DNA of 64,000 bases. Origin: Meghimatium bilineatum (Eukaryota > Mollusca > Gastropoda > Stylommatophora > Philomycidae). Positions 1 through 13,262 of the stretch are shown here, piece after piece; position 1 is the first letter of the stretch; every line of letters starts with the position of its first letter. Made by a program: the position numbers and the translations under genes. Location: positions 65,685,790 through 65,749,789 of the forward strand of contig CM067306.1 of the NCBI GenBank assembly GCA_034231615.1, written 5' to 3'. The notes under the pieces were generated by a model. The model saw only the letters and a list, made by a program, of their open reading frames with translations, was not told the origin of the DNA and did not search any database.

Positions 1-94
1 AAACAATGGAGTTATGTTTTAACACGTGGATTTTAAACAAATAGAAAAAAGAGCTGGAAATGTGGCGGAATAAAAAGGGGGAGGGGATGTGATA

Positions 95-330
95 TTTTAA
101 TTTAAAGAAAAAAAAACAAATTAAAACATTTACTAACAATAACACACATGCATAAAATGTTAGAGGAGACAAGACCATCAAGTGCCATCTCCGTAATGAA
201 GGTTGGCTGCAACAGATCTTCAACATTATCTTTTGCCTTGGTGGTGCATCTCATGTTTCCCTTCGACTCGTATCTGTCTACCTCGTGCTCGCTATCCCTC
301 AACTCTTTCCTTCAAGTAAAGTTTGTTTAA
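95..330 (-). mobile_element. LINE 3' ORF fragment
   Basis: The minus strand encodes a remnant with CTTKAKDNVEDLLQP. It closely matches [16 protein letters not shown] read from the minus strand near 8965-9110, and the surrounding nucleotides are alignable too. This is the C-terminal tail of a non-LTR retrotransposon ORF, broken and not functional. Confidence 0.6.
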
Positions 331-837
331 TTTTTATTCTCTTTAATATTTTCTTTTCATACACAGTGATGTCAGAACCTCATTGTTTTCTTCTGTCCCC
401 ATGAAGTTGTCCCTATTCTTCCATATACCCACATCTCAAAGGCATCTATTCCTGTCTAGTTATTTAATTATTAACCATTTCCGAGCTATATGTTAATGTA
501 GAGTAGATATAGCAGTTTACCAATTTCTCAGTTTTAGTTTCTTCTTCTTCATTCATTCTCAAACTCCTGCAGATTAGCAGGATATAGTCTGGAGAATGGA
601 ATGCATTTTAGACACAATGAATTTGAAAATTATAAACATTTGGAATAAAGTTTCTCTGATAGTTATAGCACTCATTATGTGATTCATCCTTCCTCAGGAG
701 ATAAAACTCAGGAGAGAGAGTGAGGTTGACGATTAGCGCAACTCTTCCACACTATAAACCAACTTCAGCGCTAGTCATTTCTCAACCCATTTATTTACTT
801 ATCTTTACTAGTTAAATATGAAGAGAACAAAGTGTGA
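331..837. other. No gene seen; Rep-B and Rep-G fragments
   Basis: No coding signal is visible. 540-640 is a fragment of Rep-B, marked by the short palindrome CCTGCAGATTAGCAGG. 710-790 (AGAGAGTGAGGTTGAC onward) recurs at 46450-46520 and is labelled Rep-G. The rest is unrecognised AT-rich DNA. Confidence 0.4.
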
Positions 838-1225
838 ATCATAAAGCGTTTCAAAGACACGCTCAAGTCATCCTTGAAACATCTTAACATTGACGTAGGC
901 GCTTGGGAGAGCCTCGCTCAGGATAGAACAGCATGGCGTTACAGCATTAGAACGGGAGCACTAGCGGCGGAAGAATTCAGACAAGAAACTGCAAGACAGA
1001 AGCGGACACGTAGAAAAGAAAAAAACATCTCAACCTCACACAGATACCTTCTATTGTTGTCAATTCTGTAAAAGAACATTTTGTGCGCGCATGGGACGTG
1101 CTAGTCATTTAAAAACGCACTATTAACTTTATTATTTTATTATTTATTGTTATTATTATTATTATAGTTGAGTTTTTGGTCATCGTCGATCACGACGGAC
1201 GAACATCATCATCATCATGTGATTC
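838..1225 (+). mobile_element. LINE 3' end with C2H2-finger tail
   Basis: The plus strand reads FKDTLKSSLKHLNIDVGAW then ESLAQDRTAW. After a frameshift near 1055 it reads CQFCKRTFCARMGRASHLKTH and a stop. This charged ORF end closing with one C2H2 finger is typical of a LINE group common in lophotrochozoans. A TCATCATCATCAT tail at 1206-1219 looks like the element's 3' end. It is 5'-truncated and frameshifted. Related tails lie at 4150, 13680/16633, 45400 and 57120. Confidence 0.7.
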
Positions 1226-1921
1226 AGGAAGTGATTTAGAAAGTGTTAATTTGCATTGTGATACTAGCACTAATTTAGTAATTCAGATAATAGACCCTAC
1301 ATGCAGCGCACATGTTTCAAATTTGTGATACAGTAAGGTAAACATTTTCGTTTTCTGTCAATAATGGTATAATGATTCAAAACATTGATCCTGCAGATGT
1401 TTTCAGAATCTATGAATGTGTATCACATGATACTATTATACAACATATTTGTGATGAGACAAATAAATATGTTGACAAGCATATTACTGATAGGGAAAAC
1501 TTTGCGTCTGGAATAAAAAACTTTGCGTTCTGAATAAAATGGGTTATTATGATTAGGTCTATGTGATTGAAATAATGTTTCATTCTGTGAGACGAATGTA
1601 TGCAAAGGTTTTCACATCTCCATAATATAAAGAAGCATTATGCTTGTAAATTCATAAATTAGAGTATACAGTAATAATAGGCCTACACTCAACATTCTTT
1701 AATGTGAGAAAGCAGTGGGAAAATTGGTTAGAGGAAAAAATTTAACAGTTTTTAAATTTCCCCGCAGCTAAGGGGTTAAAGTATCTCTCCATATAAGTTT
1801 ATATGTTTAGTATTGCTTATTATTATTGCTTGTCAACACAATTTTACTTATTACTGATCAACAAATATAATATATATGTAAAACACAATCATCAAAATCA
1901 GGCCCTGTATCTCATATTCAA
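1226..1921. other. No gene seen
   Basis: AT-rich DNA with no recognised gene or element. It is presumably intron of the EF-Ts gene, because the exon at 1931-2146 reads leftwards into it. No second EF-Ts exon was found here. Confidence 0.4.
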
Positions 1922-1930
1922 TTAGTCTAC

Positions 1931-2146
1931 CTGATCAAAATCATTGTCGAACTTGGCCAAAGCTTTTTTGCAATTAATGAAAGGAATCCCTGTCTGTTTT
2001 CTCAGTTTACTCAACATGGTCTTGTCGACTTTCTCAGCAGCAGCTGCACTGAAACCACGAATGGACAACTGAAGAACAGACCAGAGTCCTGGCTTTGAAA
2101 AGCCTGCAAAAAATGTGTGTTTAAACAGATGTAATACATTTGCCAA
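1931..2146 (-). CDS. TSFM: Mitochondrial elongation factor Ts, N-terminal exon (partial)
   Basis: EF-Ts is the nucleotide-exchange factor for mitochondrial EF-Tu in organelle translation. The minus strand encodes an N-terminal extension rich in Ser, Ala, Arg and Phe, fitting a mitochondrial targeting peptide. It is followed by LSKLRKQTGIPFINCKKAL, the N-terminal EF-Ts helix block (KLR..TG.....CKKAL). The block ends at a clear donor (GATCAG then GTAGAC, 1931/1930) in phase 0 if the ATG at 2146 is used. The start is uncertain. A good acceptor (TTTTTTGCAG, ending at 2104) would make the exon begin at 2103 in phase 1, with the true start further upstream to the right. The remaining exons would lie left of this one and are probably outside the window. 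No frameshift is seen. Identity is fairly sure from the motif; exon limits are less so. Confidence 0.78.
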
Positions 2147-2149
2147 TTA

Positions 2150-2350
2150 AAAGACCATCTACTTCTGGCGCCCGAAACGGGAGCAAAGAATAGCAACAGT
2201 TAGATGCGAAGCATGTAGTAGGAGGCGGGATTGGTTGTCCCATCCCAGAGAGGGTCAAGTGATCCAGAAGTATGAGAACGAATGAAGAAGCAACCAATTA
2301 GCTTGGGATTTATGCTAAGTGGTTTCTTAGTGATCCTGGTTCAATTTTGA
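2150..2350 (+). repeat. Rep-D fragment
   Basis: GGGAGCAAAGAATAGCAAC and the following stretch recur in diverged form at 50060-50180 and 53070-53200. This is an interspersed repeat of unknown class, sitting directly upstream of the EF-Ts exon. Confidence 0.4.
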
Positions 2351-2552
2351 GTTCCAGCAGAAACATTTTTTAATCACCAACGGTTCCTAGGTCTACAGTC
2401 TAAGGAAATGGGTACCAGATCTTCTGGGAAAGTATATTTGTGGGCATAATGATGACTACATCATCCCTAGGTATGCCATTGGTCAATAAAAAATATGGAT
2501 CTAACACTGTATTCTCCAATATGTCTCAATGGCAGCTTTACTTTACCTAGGT

Positions 2553-2695
2553 TTCTGATAATTTCCCATATCTCCAAGTCACATATTTTCTGAGAATTTC
2601 CCAAATCTCCAAGCCACATATTGTCTGAGAATTTTCCATATCTCCAAGCCACATATTTTCTGAGAATTTCCCATATCTTCAAGCCAGATATTTTC
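2553..2695. repeat. 36-bp minisatellite, 4 units
   Basis: Four diverged tandem copies of a unit containing CCATATCTCCAAGCCACATA separated by TTTTCTGAGAATTT. The short minus-strand reading frame through it is a by-product of a unit length divisible by three. Confidence 0.75.
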
Positions 2696-2848
2696 ATGAG
2701 TAAGTATAACTGATCTGTGCCACTACAACCTGGCTATTATTGCAGTGGAACACATCTTACATACCCGATATGGATGCCTGAAAGAAGGTTGTCCATGCCC
2801 ACTAGCTTCAAAGAGAAACTATGTAGATCCGACTATTATAGAACTCAT

Positions 2849-3010
2849 ACCGCAGAAGACGGATGTGTTGGGCCACTGGCGCAAATAAAACGGCAACACA
2901 ATGCATTTCCATTCTCTGGACTACATTTAACTGGAAATCTTGTAGGACCATTGTCTTGTTACAAGAGAAATCCAGCGGGAGTTTGAGAATGAACGCTGAA
3001 GAAGAAGAAG
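2849..3010 (+). mobile_element. Rep-A copy 1
   Basis: A copy of the 170-bp Rep-A element: GAAGACGGATGTG start, internal ATTTCCATTCTCTGGAC, near-palindromic centre, and a GCTGAAGAAGAAG end. It is flanked by the direct repeat ATAGAACTCA, a likely 10-bp target duplication. The end with GAA repeats resembles a retroposon tail. Confidence 0.7.
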
Positions 3011-4149
3011 ATAGAACTCACGAGTCATATATATATTCATAGTCACGGACTAGAAATCTGAGTGATAAATGATTGCAGAAGAATGAATACTGTCTCAATG
3101 TCTGAGACTCATGTTATCTGCTATCGGAGAAGTAATGAGACCTGAATTTGATGTCCAAAGTCTGTGTTATTTTGTTGTTTAAAGTTGGAAGGTATAATAG
3201 AACTAGTACAATAAATATACATATACCAGAAAACAATATAACCAGCTCTCTTCTGAACAGTTGGCAACAATTATCCTTCACATTATATTTGGGATGGTCT
3301 TTCCCCTTTTCGTTAGTCACATGTAATAATGATCTTTGCTTCCTCATAGCTGCCAGAATTTTCTTGTGGCAAGTTCTCTCCTTCTTTGTCCAGTCTATCT
3401 GAAATTGCATTTCTGTAACTATAGATATAACAGTGGGGATTTATTTTGTCTTGAAGGTCTGTTGCATGATAATGACATTTCATGCAGTATAGATGCATAC
3501 TTGAACAGATTTTGCAAGGGTCAAGGAAAGCTGAGTAATGGCCTAATTATAATTAGGGCTTATAATATAATGTTTAAGATGAAAGAATCTATGCCTTGTT
3601 AGTTTGTTTGTTTGTTTTGCGTTCGCTCCATTGTAACCATCACGGATATCCGTGCGATTTCCTTGGTCTATCTGCTAACCCTTGGTCTGCCTAGAGCAAT
3701 GCGTTCCCTTTGCACCCCTCCTTGTTAGTCAGGTCTCAACTCCGTTGGGCCAGTCTTTCCAAGAGACTTTTATGATGACTTTGTGTTATGTAGGCCTAGT
3801 TAAGCATTCAAGCTGATGCTAGAAAAAAAAACGGTTCTATAATCACAAAGCATAGCCCCTATATTTCATTATTATAGCGGGATGTGAACGAAACAAGATT
3901 AAAAGCATTGTTTTAATTTTATTGCACGGTCTTCTAAGAAATTACGCCACTTGCAAAACGTTAGTACAACTGCAGATAGTGTTTACAATAAATCTAATGC
4001 TAATACAAGTCCCACCCCCCCCCCTCGTGGTGAGGGAAACAAACAAGTGGTGCACCTATCAGTGATATTACAAAACAATAAAAACTTTTACAGGAGAAAA
4101 ATTCTTAAAAACTGTGAACAGGAAGTAGTAGGGGGTATGCTCTAAAAAA
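3011..4149. other. No gene seen
   Basis: Unrecognised AT-rich DNA. Short open frames on both strands lack motifs, codon bias or neighbouring splice support. A C-rich run lies at 4012-4024. Confidence 0.4.
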
Positions 4150-4235
4150 AACATTTTTCAAGGACAACTTGAAGACATCTCTCTGGATTGATCCAAGCTC
4201 TTGGGAAACCACCGCTTCTGATCATTAAGCCTGGA
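4150..4235 (+). mobile_element. LINE tail fragment
   Basis: Reads FKDNLKTSLWIDPSSWETT, matching FKDTLKSSLKHLNIDVGAW at 850-910. It is a short relic of the C-terminal region of the finger-tailed LINE family. Confidence 0.55.
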
Positions 4236-5530
4236 ATGGTCAGATCAGTGCGTATATTAATTTCAAGGTTTTAAATAGATTAGAACACTGCAGGCGATTT
4301 AAAAGAGAGGAAAATTAAAGGAGAGGTAAGACTGTTCAGCATTTTCCCTTATCTCAAGAGTGAAGAACTCACTTTCTGAGCCCAATTTGAACTCTTCAGC
4401 CATCATCTGAATACTCACCAAAAAATCATACCTAACTTTACACTTTGCAATCAATGCCATGTCATCTTTGCTTGTGAAAGAGAAACACAATCATCATCAT
4501 AATAATAAAATTACTAATTAGGTCCTGGGCCCTATCTGTCTATTTAATAATCTATCAATATCTATGTTCCTTCAGCGTTGAATCGGTACATAGGTCAGAA
4601 ACCAGAGCTCTCCAGTTTGAACAGTGTCAATGTGTGTGTGTGCAACTCTTGTATTATGTTGAGTTGTTCAGTTGAGACCATTTATGATTTAGTTGCCATC
4701 TTTTATAATTACTTAATTGGTTGTTCCTCTTTTTTTCGTTTTGCCATCTGGTACCTATTTTAATCCTTGTGGTGGCAGTCTGTTTTCATTCATTCTATGT
4801 AGGCATACATATATATATTTAGGCTAACGGAAACATATTAAGCAACGCCGGCACACTAATCGGATTAGTAATCCAGAGACCAGTGGTACATTGATTTGAC
4901 AGTGGCTACAGCAGCAGCGTTTCAGTTTGTCCATTAATTAATTAATGATAACGTTCACTAATAACAGTCTCTGTTACAACAATCAAAGATAATGAATAAT
5001 ATTGTGAAGCATATTACTGTACCTCTCATTGTAGAATTATGAATAGCTCTGCTGTCAACAATGAAAGTTTTCAGAAATATACACTTGTCAAAGTCACGAT
5101 CAACTTTCTATAATCTCAAAGTAGCAGTAAATGCTAGCCATTGTTGCCAAGTAGTTTTGGCAAAAGTGATGAACACCCAAAAAAAAGCCTAATTATTCTT
5201 CAAAGCCAACTTTCAGTGTAATTTGATGTTTTAATGTGATTTGTAAAGTGATGTTTTAATGGGAATGTGTGAAGTAATATTTTAAGGTGATCTGTATAGT
5301 AATGCCTGTTGTCTCTGTTGCACCACAATACTTGTACCACAATTACATTGGGGACGTGTGATGTGCGAAGTTATTTTTTATCGCAATGTGCAAAGTGAAT
5401 TATTTAGGGGATATGTAAAGGGATTTGTAAAGTGATATTTTATTATTTTATTGTGAGGTTCATAGTATCTTTGCTACACAGTCGCGTATTACATATTAAT
5501 AGTGAATTTTGCTTCGTAAAATTTTTTTTA
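4236..5530. other. No gene seen; degenerate GTGATGTTTTAATG repeats
   Basis: No gene is recognised. 5215-5460 contains loosely repeated GTAAAGTGATGTTTTAATG-like units, a decayed minisatellite related in composition to the better array at 6141-6290. Confidence 0.4.
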
Positions 5531-5674
5531 TTCTGGTATAATATTCTGCAGAGTATTCTATCTTTCTATCTCAAGGTTCATGTTGTAAGTCCTGTTGTCT
5601 CCTTCTGGTATAATGTTCTGCAGAGTATTCTGTCTTTCTATCTCAAGGTTCATGTTGTAAGTTCTGTTGTCCCT
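5531..5674. repeat. 72-bp direct duplication
   Basis: Two near-identical tandem copies beginning TTCTGGTATAAT at 5531 and 5603. They are followed by CT- and GT-rich simple sequence at 5695-5750. Confidence 0.8.
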
Positions 5675-5749
5675 AACTCATGGGTTAAATACATCTGTCT
5701 CTCTATCTCTCTCTCTCTCTGTGTGTGTGTCTTCTTTCTCTCTCTATGT

Positions 5750-5960
5750 GATGTGTCCTTTACAGAACTTTGCCCTGAATTGTTACTTTTGTCTTCTATC
5801 AAATAATCTCCCATGGATGAAGAAGTGATACAGGCCAGTGGACATTTCACCATTGTCCTTCAGTGACGGACTCCTAGTTGGGGGGGGGGGGGATGTCAGA
5901 CTTACCATACCTACAGATGGGCCTACAAAGCTGAAGGGAGAATGATGAATGAATTTACCT
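5750..5960 (-). repeat. Rep-C fragment
   Basis: CAAATAATCTCCCATGGATG and neighbouring words match, in reverse orientation, the Rep-C copies at 9895-10440 and 16820-17370 and the fragment at 20790. It is interrupted by a poly-G run at 5880-5891. Confidence 0.5.
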
Positions 5961-6140
5961 AGAAGTATATGTTACATTCCTGGCTGGACGTGACGATCAT
6001 AAAGGTACTGCCACATTAGAATGCGTTCTTTTCCTATCTTATAGTTGTTTGTTCATCGTCCACATTTCTAAGTCATAATGTAGATGTGTAAAGTGATGTG
6101 TTAATGTAATGTATAAAATGTTGTAAAAGGGGATGTGTAA

Positions 6141-6290
6141 GGTGACGTTTTAAATACAATTTTAAGTATTGTTTACAATTGATGTGTAAAGGGAATGGGT
6201 AAGGTGACGTTTTAAATACAATTTTAAGTATTGTTTACAATTGATGTGTAAAGGGAATGTGTAAGGTGACGTTTTTAGTAAATATGCTGT
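6141..6290. repeat. 62-bp minisatellite, about 2.5 units
   Basis: The unit starts GGTGACGTTTTAAATACAAT at 6141 and 6203, with a third partial copy from 6265 starting GGTGACGTTTTT. Units are near identical, so the amplification is recent. Confidence 0.75.
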
Positions 6291-6909
6291 TAAGTATTGT
6301 TTAAATTTGATGTGTAAAGTGTCTTTGTTGCATATTAAAAATTCATTTCCATTTACAAATGTTTCCGTCTGGTATAGTATTCAAACGTGAATTCCATTTA
6401 TGGTGCCAGAGAAATCTTTGTGATGTGCAATGGCATCCTTGACATAGAGATCATCGACAAATCTAAGGTGGAAAACATCTGAGCCTTGGTAAATTTCTTG
6501 GCTACATCGTGTGAACTGTTAGTAATTTATGTACACATTTGTACGAAAAACGTTTGCAGAATTATCCTTAAGCAAGTTGTCCAAATGTTTTCTATATCTG
6601 TCCCTGTGCTTATGTTATGTCAAAGAAATACTTCTCGTGTTGACTTAGATCCACATTCCAAATGTATTAACTTCAGATTAATTTCAATTTTAGCTTCGGA
6701 ACGCAACAAGTCAGAGAGAAATAAAAGCCACGGAACACTGAAGTCGGACATGTCCTGCCGGAATGCTTAGATATCGCATGTAAACCATTCAACAATGTTT
6801 AATTAATGCTACAATAATTAATTCTACGCAATGGTCCTCTATATCTCCGACAGTCTTGGTTTGCTGGGGTTTTTTCCTTGATGTTTTGTTTTTATTTTGC
6901 TTTTCCCAT

Positions 6910-8045
6910 AGTATTAATGAATTATAATGGAGAGATGTAGAGAATACAATATAGATTTACATGCATGTTTCATTGATTACATCAAGGCTTTCGATTGTGT
7001 ACAACTTTTTGGACATTTAAATGAAAATTATGAACGACATGGGTTTTCCAAAACAATTCACTTATCTGAGAGAAATGCTGTATCAAGAACAAGAAGCAGC
7101 AGTAAAAGTAGATGGAAACACATCAGAGTAGTTTAGTGTATAGAAAGGAGTTAGACAGGGATGCATACTATGCCCGTACCTATTTAACATATATGCGGAG
7201 AACAATGAGAAATGCAAAAGAAGATATGGCACACACACATTTTCAATCTCTAACCCTCGGAGGTCAGTAGATTTCAGAAATCAGATACGCAGACGATACA
7301 GTCCTTTTAACAACTCACGAAAAAAGTTTAAGACAATTGATTCTGTCCACACACAAAACACAGCGAAGCTCAAAATCTGATCCTAAATATGAGGAAAACT
7401 AAAATTATGACAACAGATAAAGTACAATCTCAACCAAAAATAATAATTGATACTTATGAACTAGAAAAAGTATCAAATTTCGATTATTTGAATACAAACA
7501 TAAATAGTTCAGGGAGCTGCACAGTAGAAATTAGGAGAAGAATGGCAATTGCGTTTTTGAAACTTGTTCAAATGAAAAATCGATGGCAAGGTATCAGTAG
7601 CAAAGTAAAACTGTGTATGATAAGAACATGCGTATCCCATGTGGCAATATAAGGATGTGAGGCTTGAACATTAAATAAAACAGTAGCAAAGAAAGTTGCC
7701 GCCTTCGAATTGAGATGCTACAGAACAATTTTGCATATACCATGGACAGCAAAAGAAGACAAACACAGAAGTATTACAATCATTAAGCGTCGAAGAGGGC
7801 TGGCTCCTAAATAACATCATAACAAGAAAGTTGAATTTGGTCATCTAAAGATACATAACGGCATGGAAGACTAATAGCAGAAGGCATAGTAAACAGCAAC
7901 AGAGGACGAGGCTGTACAAGAGGAGGCAGGTCAACTCGCCCAGAACCGCGATGTGTTCAGTTCAGAATGTCCAGAAAGAAGAATGCGTTCTGGAAAGAAT
8001 ATGTCACACGATGATAGTGATAGTAATAGAATCTCGCTATCCCCC
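6910..8045 (+). mobile_element. Degenerate LINE reverse transcriptase
   Basis: Fragments in several frames give the order expected of a non-LTR RT. FIDYIKAFDCV (near 6975) comes first, then GVRQGCI (7145-7170), YADDTVLL (7285-7310), YLNTNINSSGSC (7485-7520) and ELRCYRTILHIPWT (7710-7750). Stops and frameshifts are frequent, so it is a dead 5'-truncated copy. The FIDY..AFD, YADD and LRIPWT motifs are family hallmarks. Confidence 0.75.
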
Positions 8046-8049
8046 ACCC

Positions 8050-8084
<35 letters not shown>
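8050..8084. repeat. (AT)n microsatellite
   Basis: A pure AT dinucleotide run. Confidence 0.9.
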
Positions 8085-8960
<876 letters not shown>

Positions 8961-9689
8961 GGCTGCAACCAATCTCCAACATCCATGTCTCTTGTTTTGG
9001 TGGTGCACTCTGCTAGACTGTAACCTGTCCATCTTGTGATGTTACTCTCCCAGTTGTATCTCTGCCTACCTCTTGCTCGCTTCCCTTTGACTTTACCCTC
9101 AAGTAAGGTCTTCAATAAGGTGTCATGCCTTTAATGTCTCCAAAATATTTTATTTGCCTGATATTTATTTCTCTTAGTAATGATTATTTGTTTAGTGTTC
9201 ATGTTTCTGAGCCATACATTAATATAGAATAGATGTAGGATTTTATAATTCTCATTTTTAACTTGCTTGTAATTTGTTTAGATGTTACTGTTTTCTTCAT
9301 TTCATTGAAGGTACTTTTAGCCATTCCTAGTCTCCGTTCAACTTCTGTCGTCATTTGTGATTATATGTCCAAGATATTGATAGTTTTCTTCTTGTTGTAG
9401 TTTATCTCTATGTTTATGTTTAGCGCCTGTTCTTCTGTATCTTTGCTGATTATCATGTTTAAAAAAAATTATTTATATCCAGCCCATATTCATTACTTGA
9501 TTTATTGACTTGGTCTATTAGTCTTTGTAGTTCATGTTCACTTTCCGCCTAAAGACCAGTGTCATCTGCATATCTCAGGTTGTTTATTATTTTCCAATTG
9601 ATCTTCAGTCCTGGCATTCCTTCTATATGTTTAAAGATATTCTCTGTGTAGATATTAAATAGGCTTTGTGATAAAACACATCATTGTCT
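8961..9689 (-). mobile_element. LINE RT C-terminal region
   Basis: The minus strand gives the LINE ORF end ([19 protein letters not shown] at 9040-9100) with [16 protein letters not shown]. Upstream, from 9115 to about 9660, are remnants of the RT connection region and of the post-RT palm (ADDTGL near 9545 in degenerate form). It is interrupted by the assembly gap. Confidence 0.65.
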
Positions 9690-9789
9690 NNNNNNNNNNN
9701 NNNNNNNNNNNNNNNNNNNNNNNNNNNNNNNNNNNNNNNNNNNNNNNNNNNNNNNNNNNNNNNNNNNNNNNNNNNNNNNNNNNNNNNNN
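9690..9789. other. Assembly gap (100 N)
   Basis: Exactly 100 undetermined bases, a conventional scaffold gap size. True length is unknown. Confidence 0.99.
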
Positions 9790-9810
9790 TGAGTTTCTTT
9801 ATTTGAACAG

Positions 9811-9812
<2 letters not shown>

Positions 9813-9874
<62 letters not shown>
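9813..9874. repeat. (AT)n microsatellite
   Basis: AT dinucleotide run beside the assembly gap, probably contributing to it. Confidence 0.9.
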
Positions 9875-9882
<8 letters not shown>

Positions 9883-9894
9883 ATATAAATGATT

Positions 9895-10440
9895 AAATGC
9901 TCCCATTAGCTGTTTGTAGGTAGTAGACACCGTATAGCCATTTTAACAAAAGCACAGGTCCTCCACAGTTGAGTACACGAGGTGATATCTGAACGTTTAT
10001 AAGGTTTGTTGTGTCAAAAAACATGGTAATGTCAGGGGAGTTATGAGTGCATGTTTAGTTTTCATTGGGAGACATTCCAGTGCAGCTGCATCCCAGGAAT
10101 GTCATGTCAGGTAGTACACACTTCTGAGACAACTCATCATTCCACTGTCAGATCTGTTGACACATCTGTGTAATGGTACACCTAGCATTCCCCGCCACCT
10201 AGAAGTGTCACAAACTTACAGAGGTGCAAAGTCCGTTGGCATGCATCTCCCTGTCGTCCATGGGGACTATGTGACAGAAGACAAAAGTAACAAATCGATA
10301 AAGACATGCCGATGCAAATTTTTAAAAGGTGACAGGCTGTCAGCCCATACCTACCTTTTCGTAGTCGAATCCTAAGACTTGAATGGGAAGGCGACAGTGA
10401 CTTTATTATTTGCACCCTGAAATAGAAGTCCAGAAAATAA
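9895..10440 (+). repeat. Rep-C copy, about 540 bp
   Basis: Alignable along most of its length with 16820-17370. Shared words include AGCTGTT at the start, CATTCCAGTGCAGC, TTCTTAGATCTGTT/CAGATCTGTT, CATGGGGA, GACAGAAGACAA, and AGGTGACAGG then CTGTCAG. No open frame is conserved between copies, so it is non-coding. Class unknown. Confidence 0.6.
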
Positions 10441-10564
10441 AGTTCTTAATATAAAGATATTCAGAAAAATGTTACACGATTTACCATTATAATTCGTAAC
10501 TTATTAGTTAATATTTTTAAATAGTATTAAAAGTAATATTTAATATTAAATAGCATTAAATTTG

Positions 10565-10800
10565 TGTAGTTTGGCCAGGTGGTGAGGCACGATTCTCTTT
10601 CAAAATGATCTTACAGGGAACAGTTGAGGGTGGAAGAAGAAGAGATGTTTAATGAAAGCATGGATTGACAATATTAAAGACTAGACAGAATTAACATTTT
10701 CCACACTTAAACATAGAACTGATAACAGAGAGGCATGGCGAAATTTTTGTGTTAATGTTTCCAGAGTTGTACCACTACTAATACGAAACATAATTCGAAA
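10565..10800 (+). mobile_element. RTE-type LINE 3' end
   Basis: Matches the end of the RT ORF at 13844-16096: FGQVVRHDSLS-like, LQGTVEGGRR-like, then NREAWR and VVPLL. It is frameshifted and carries internal stops. Confidence 0.7.
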
Positions 10801-11585
10801 AGCACTAAAATAGTGCGCCCACAGTTTTAATAAAAATGTGCAACGTTTATTGAAAAAACACCAGATTTGGTCGAAAGCAACAAAATGGCAACTATGATAT
10901 TTCGGAGAATTTATTAACCGTATATTAGGGGAAAAAAATAAGGCAATTTAAAATTAAGAAAGATAAAGGAAAACGTTTAATGGAAAAGCAAAAACTAAAA
11001 TGTTAAAAACTATGCCTAGATTTAAAATGATATATCTTACAAATTATAAATTTTCGGCAATTCTCGGTGATTACGTTATACTCAGTTTTCGGACTAGCTA
11101 CAATTCTACTTCCGGATTAGGCCCTGTGTAAACAACAACAGTTGCAGACGAAATCATCACATCTTTTTGCCAAATTGTTGACACTGCCAGGGCACAGACA
11201 GAAGTCAGGAGATTCTGTAATGGATTTTGGCATCAGAAGTCGCTTTAAATTCGGTTGCTCGAATTGAGAATGTAAGTTGTAGATGCATATTTTGAAATAA
11301 ACTTTTGATAATTGTATGATACCGGATGGCGTAGGTAGATTGACATGATGTCATTTCGCAATCATTTTTAAATTACATTTTTTAATTTTTCTGTTTGTTA
11401 AAGGTATTTAATGCTAATGTAGTATATTTGAATGAATAATTGTGTGAGACACAATAGTATGCATTTTGATTGGCAGTTTTTAATAACTAAACAACTCAGC
11501 TAATGATAATAGACTTCTTAGAAAAACCACAGTCTCAACTACAAGAACAATTGCTGTGAACTTTCAGTGCTGATCTCGGGATATA
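10801..11585. other. No gene seen
   Basis: Unrecognised DNA without array structure or coding motifs. Confidence 0.35.
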
Positions 11586-11589
11586 ACCT

Positions 11590-12860
11590 ACTTACTATCT
11601 ACCCCCTGTTTGCCTTACGGTATCAGGGGTATAAGAGTTCTCTGGAGATGGCAGGTAGGTAGGTATTTAATGAGTTTGCCTCTCTTTTGGAGAGACAAAG
11701 TCCAATTAGGCTATATTAGGACACACTACCATAAAATATTAGAGGTAACAAAGATGCCAAGTTATAATGCATTAAACTCTGGAGATGGCCTTCTTGTGTG
11801 CTGTTTATAAGTTTGTTTCCATGGCCTCTTTCATTTCCGTGATCCATATTTTACATGGTTTGCCTCTGGTTATAGCCATTATGCAATGTATCATGGCCAT
11901 CTGTGCATGCTGTCTGTCTGTAGTTTGGAGGTTTGTGGAAACCACTTGATATGTTCCAATACTGGTATTGTTTTGGTTATCTGTCTGATGTTAGCATTTC
12001 TACTGGTATTGTTTTGGTTATCTGTCTGATGTTAGCATATCTAATTCTATCTCTTAATGACACTCTGAGTATTCTTCGTAGACATGTCATTTCTGCTGTC
12101 ACATTTTTCTTTTATCTTATTCTGTCATTGTCCAGTTTTGGCACTGGTAGCATAGTAATAATAGTTTTGTATAATGCAACTTTAGTGTCTATGTTTACAT
12201 TTTTGTTCTTAAAAATATGTCATCTGTCCTAGGATCTGATATCTTTTGTTGCATCTATTTTGTATCTCTTTACTGTTTTTCCTTTCACTTGATATAATGT
12301 TTTCTAAGTAATTAAACTCCTTTACAGGTTTTAGGTGTTATCATTGGAGATAGTGATATTTATTTTTTGCTGTTGCCATTATTTCAGTCTTTTCAATATT
12401 AATCTTCATGTTTAATTTTCGACATGTTGTGTGGAGTCAGTTCATATGTTCTTGCATTTGTACTTCTGATATCGTTATTAGTACTTGGTCATCTGCAAAG
12501 ATTAGTTCATTCAATTTGTCGTTGATGTTATCTTCTTCATTGGTACTTGTTAGTTTACAGATGTGGTTGATATATGTTATAAAAAGTAGGACGGAGAATA
12601 GGACACACCCCTGGCAAACTCCTGATTTAATTTGAAATTTATTTCACACTCCTATATTTGTTCTTACGTCACATTGGCTATTAGCATAAATGCCCTTGCA
12701 TATATTGATTAAAATGTGCTGGTACTCAGTATATTGATAGTATTTACCATAGTTGTTGTCTGTCTATTGAAGGTCTTTTCTTGGTTGACAAATGTGATGT
12801 ATACTTCTTTGTTGTTTTCTGTGGCCCTTTCTGTTAGTTGTCGAAGTATATATATATATA
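11590..12860 (-). mobile_element. LINE reverse transcriptase remnant
   Basis: The minus strand starts (12860) with RQLTERATENNKEVYITFVN, the RT segment before the catalytic FxDxxKAFD motif. It continues through degraded palm motifs (the 12480-12500 region reads LIFADDQVLI-like) to a LINE 3' tail at 11820-11890. A (TA)n run (12848-12872) and a G run follow. A 34-bp tandem duplication (11962/12005) lies inside. Confidence 0.65.
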
Positions 12861-13145
12861 TATATATATATAATGACCCTGGGGGGGGGGTGGAGTGGTG
12901 ATGGCTCTCATTGCATAGCTCGCAGACCGATTCATCCAGCAGCACTTCTAGCGACTCTTTTAATCTCTGATTAAATTAACCATTTTGATAACAAGGTTTA
13001 CTAGTCACATGATTACAGTGACTTCACAAAAGCTGTGCGTACTATACTAAAGTTGGAATGGAACTGCGCATAATATTAAAAAATTGAAACAGTACTTCTT
13101 GTACTGTAGCATATTTTATAGTTAACTGTAGTGGATGTTGAATTT

Positions 13146-13262
13146 TAAGTGTGTAGCTCTGTGAAAATCATCCTGTGTGTAGCTCTGTGAAAATCATCCT
13201 GTGTATAACTGAAAATCATCCTGTGTGTAGCTCTGTGAAAATAATCCTGTATGTGATCCACG
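13146..13262. repeat. 24-bp minisatellite, about 4 units
   Basis: Tandem TGTGTAGCTCTGTGAAAATC-type units with one truncated unit, about 130 bases upstream of the receptor start codon and possibly in its promoter or 5' UTR. Confidence 0.75.
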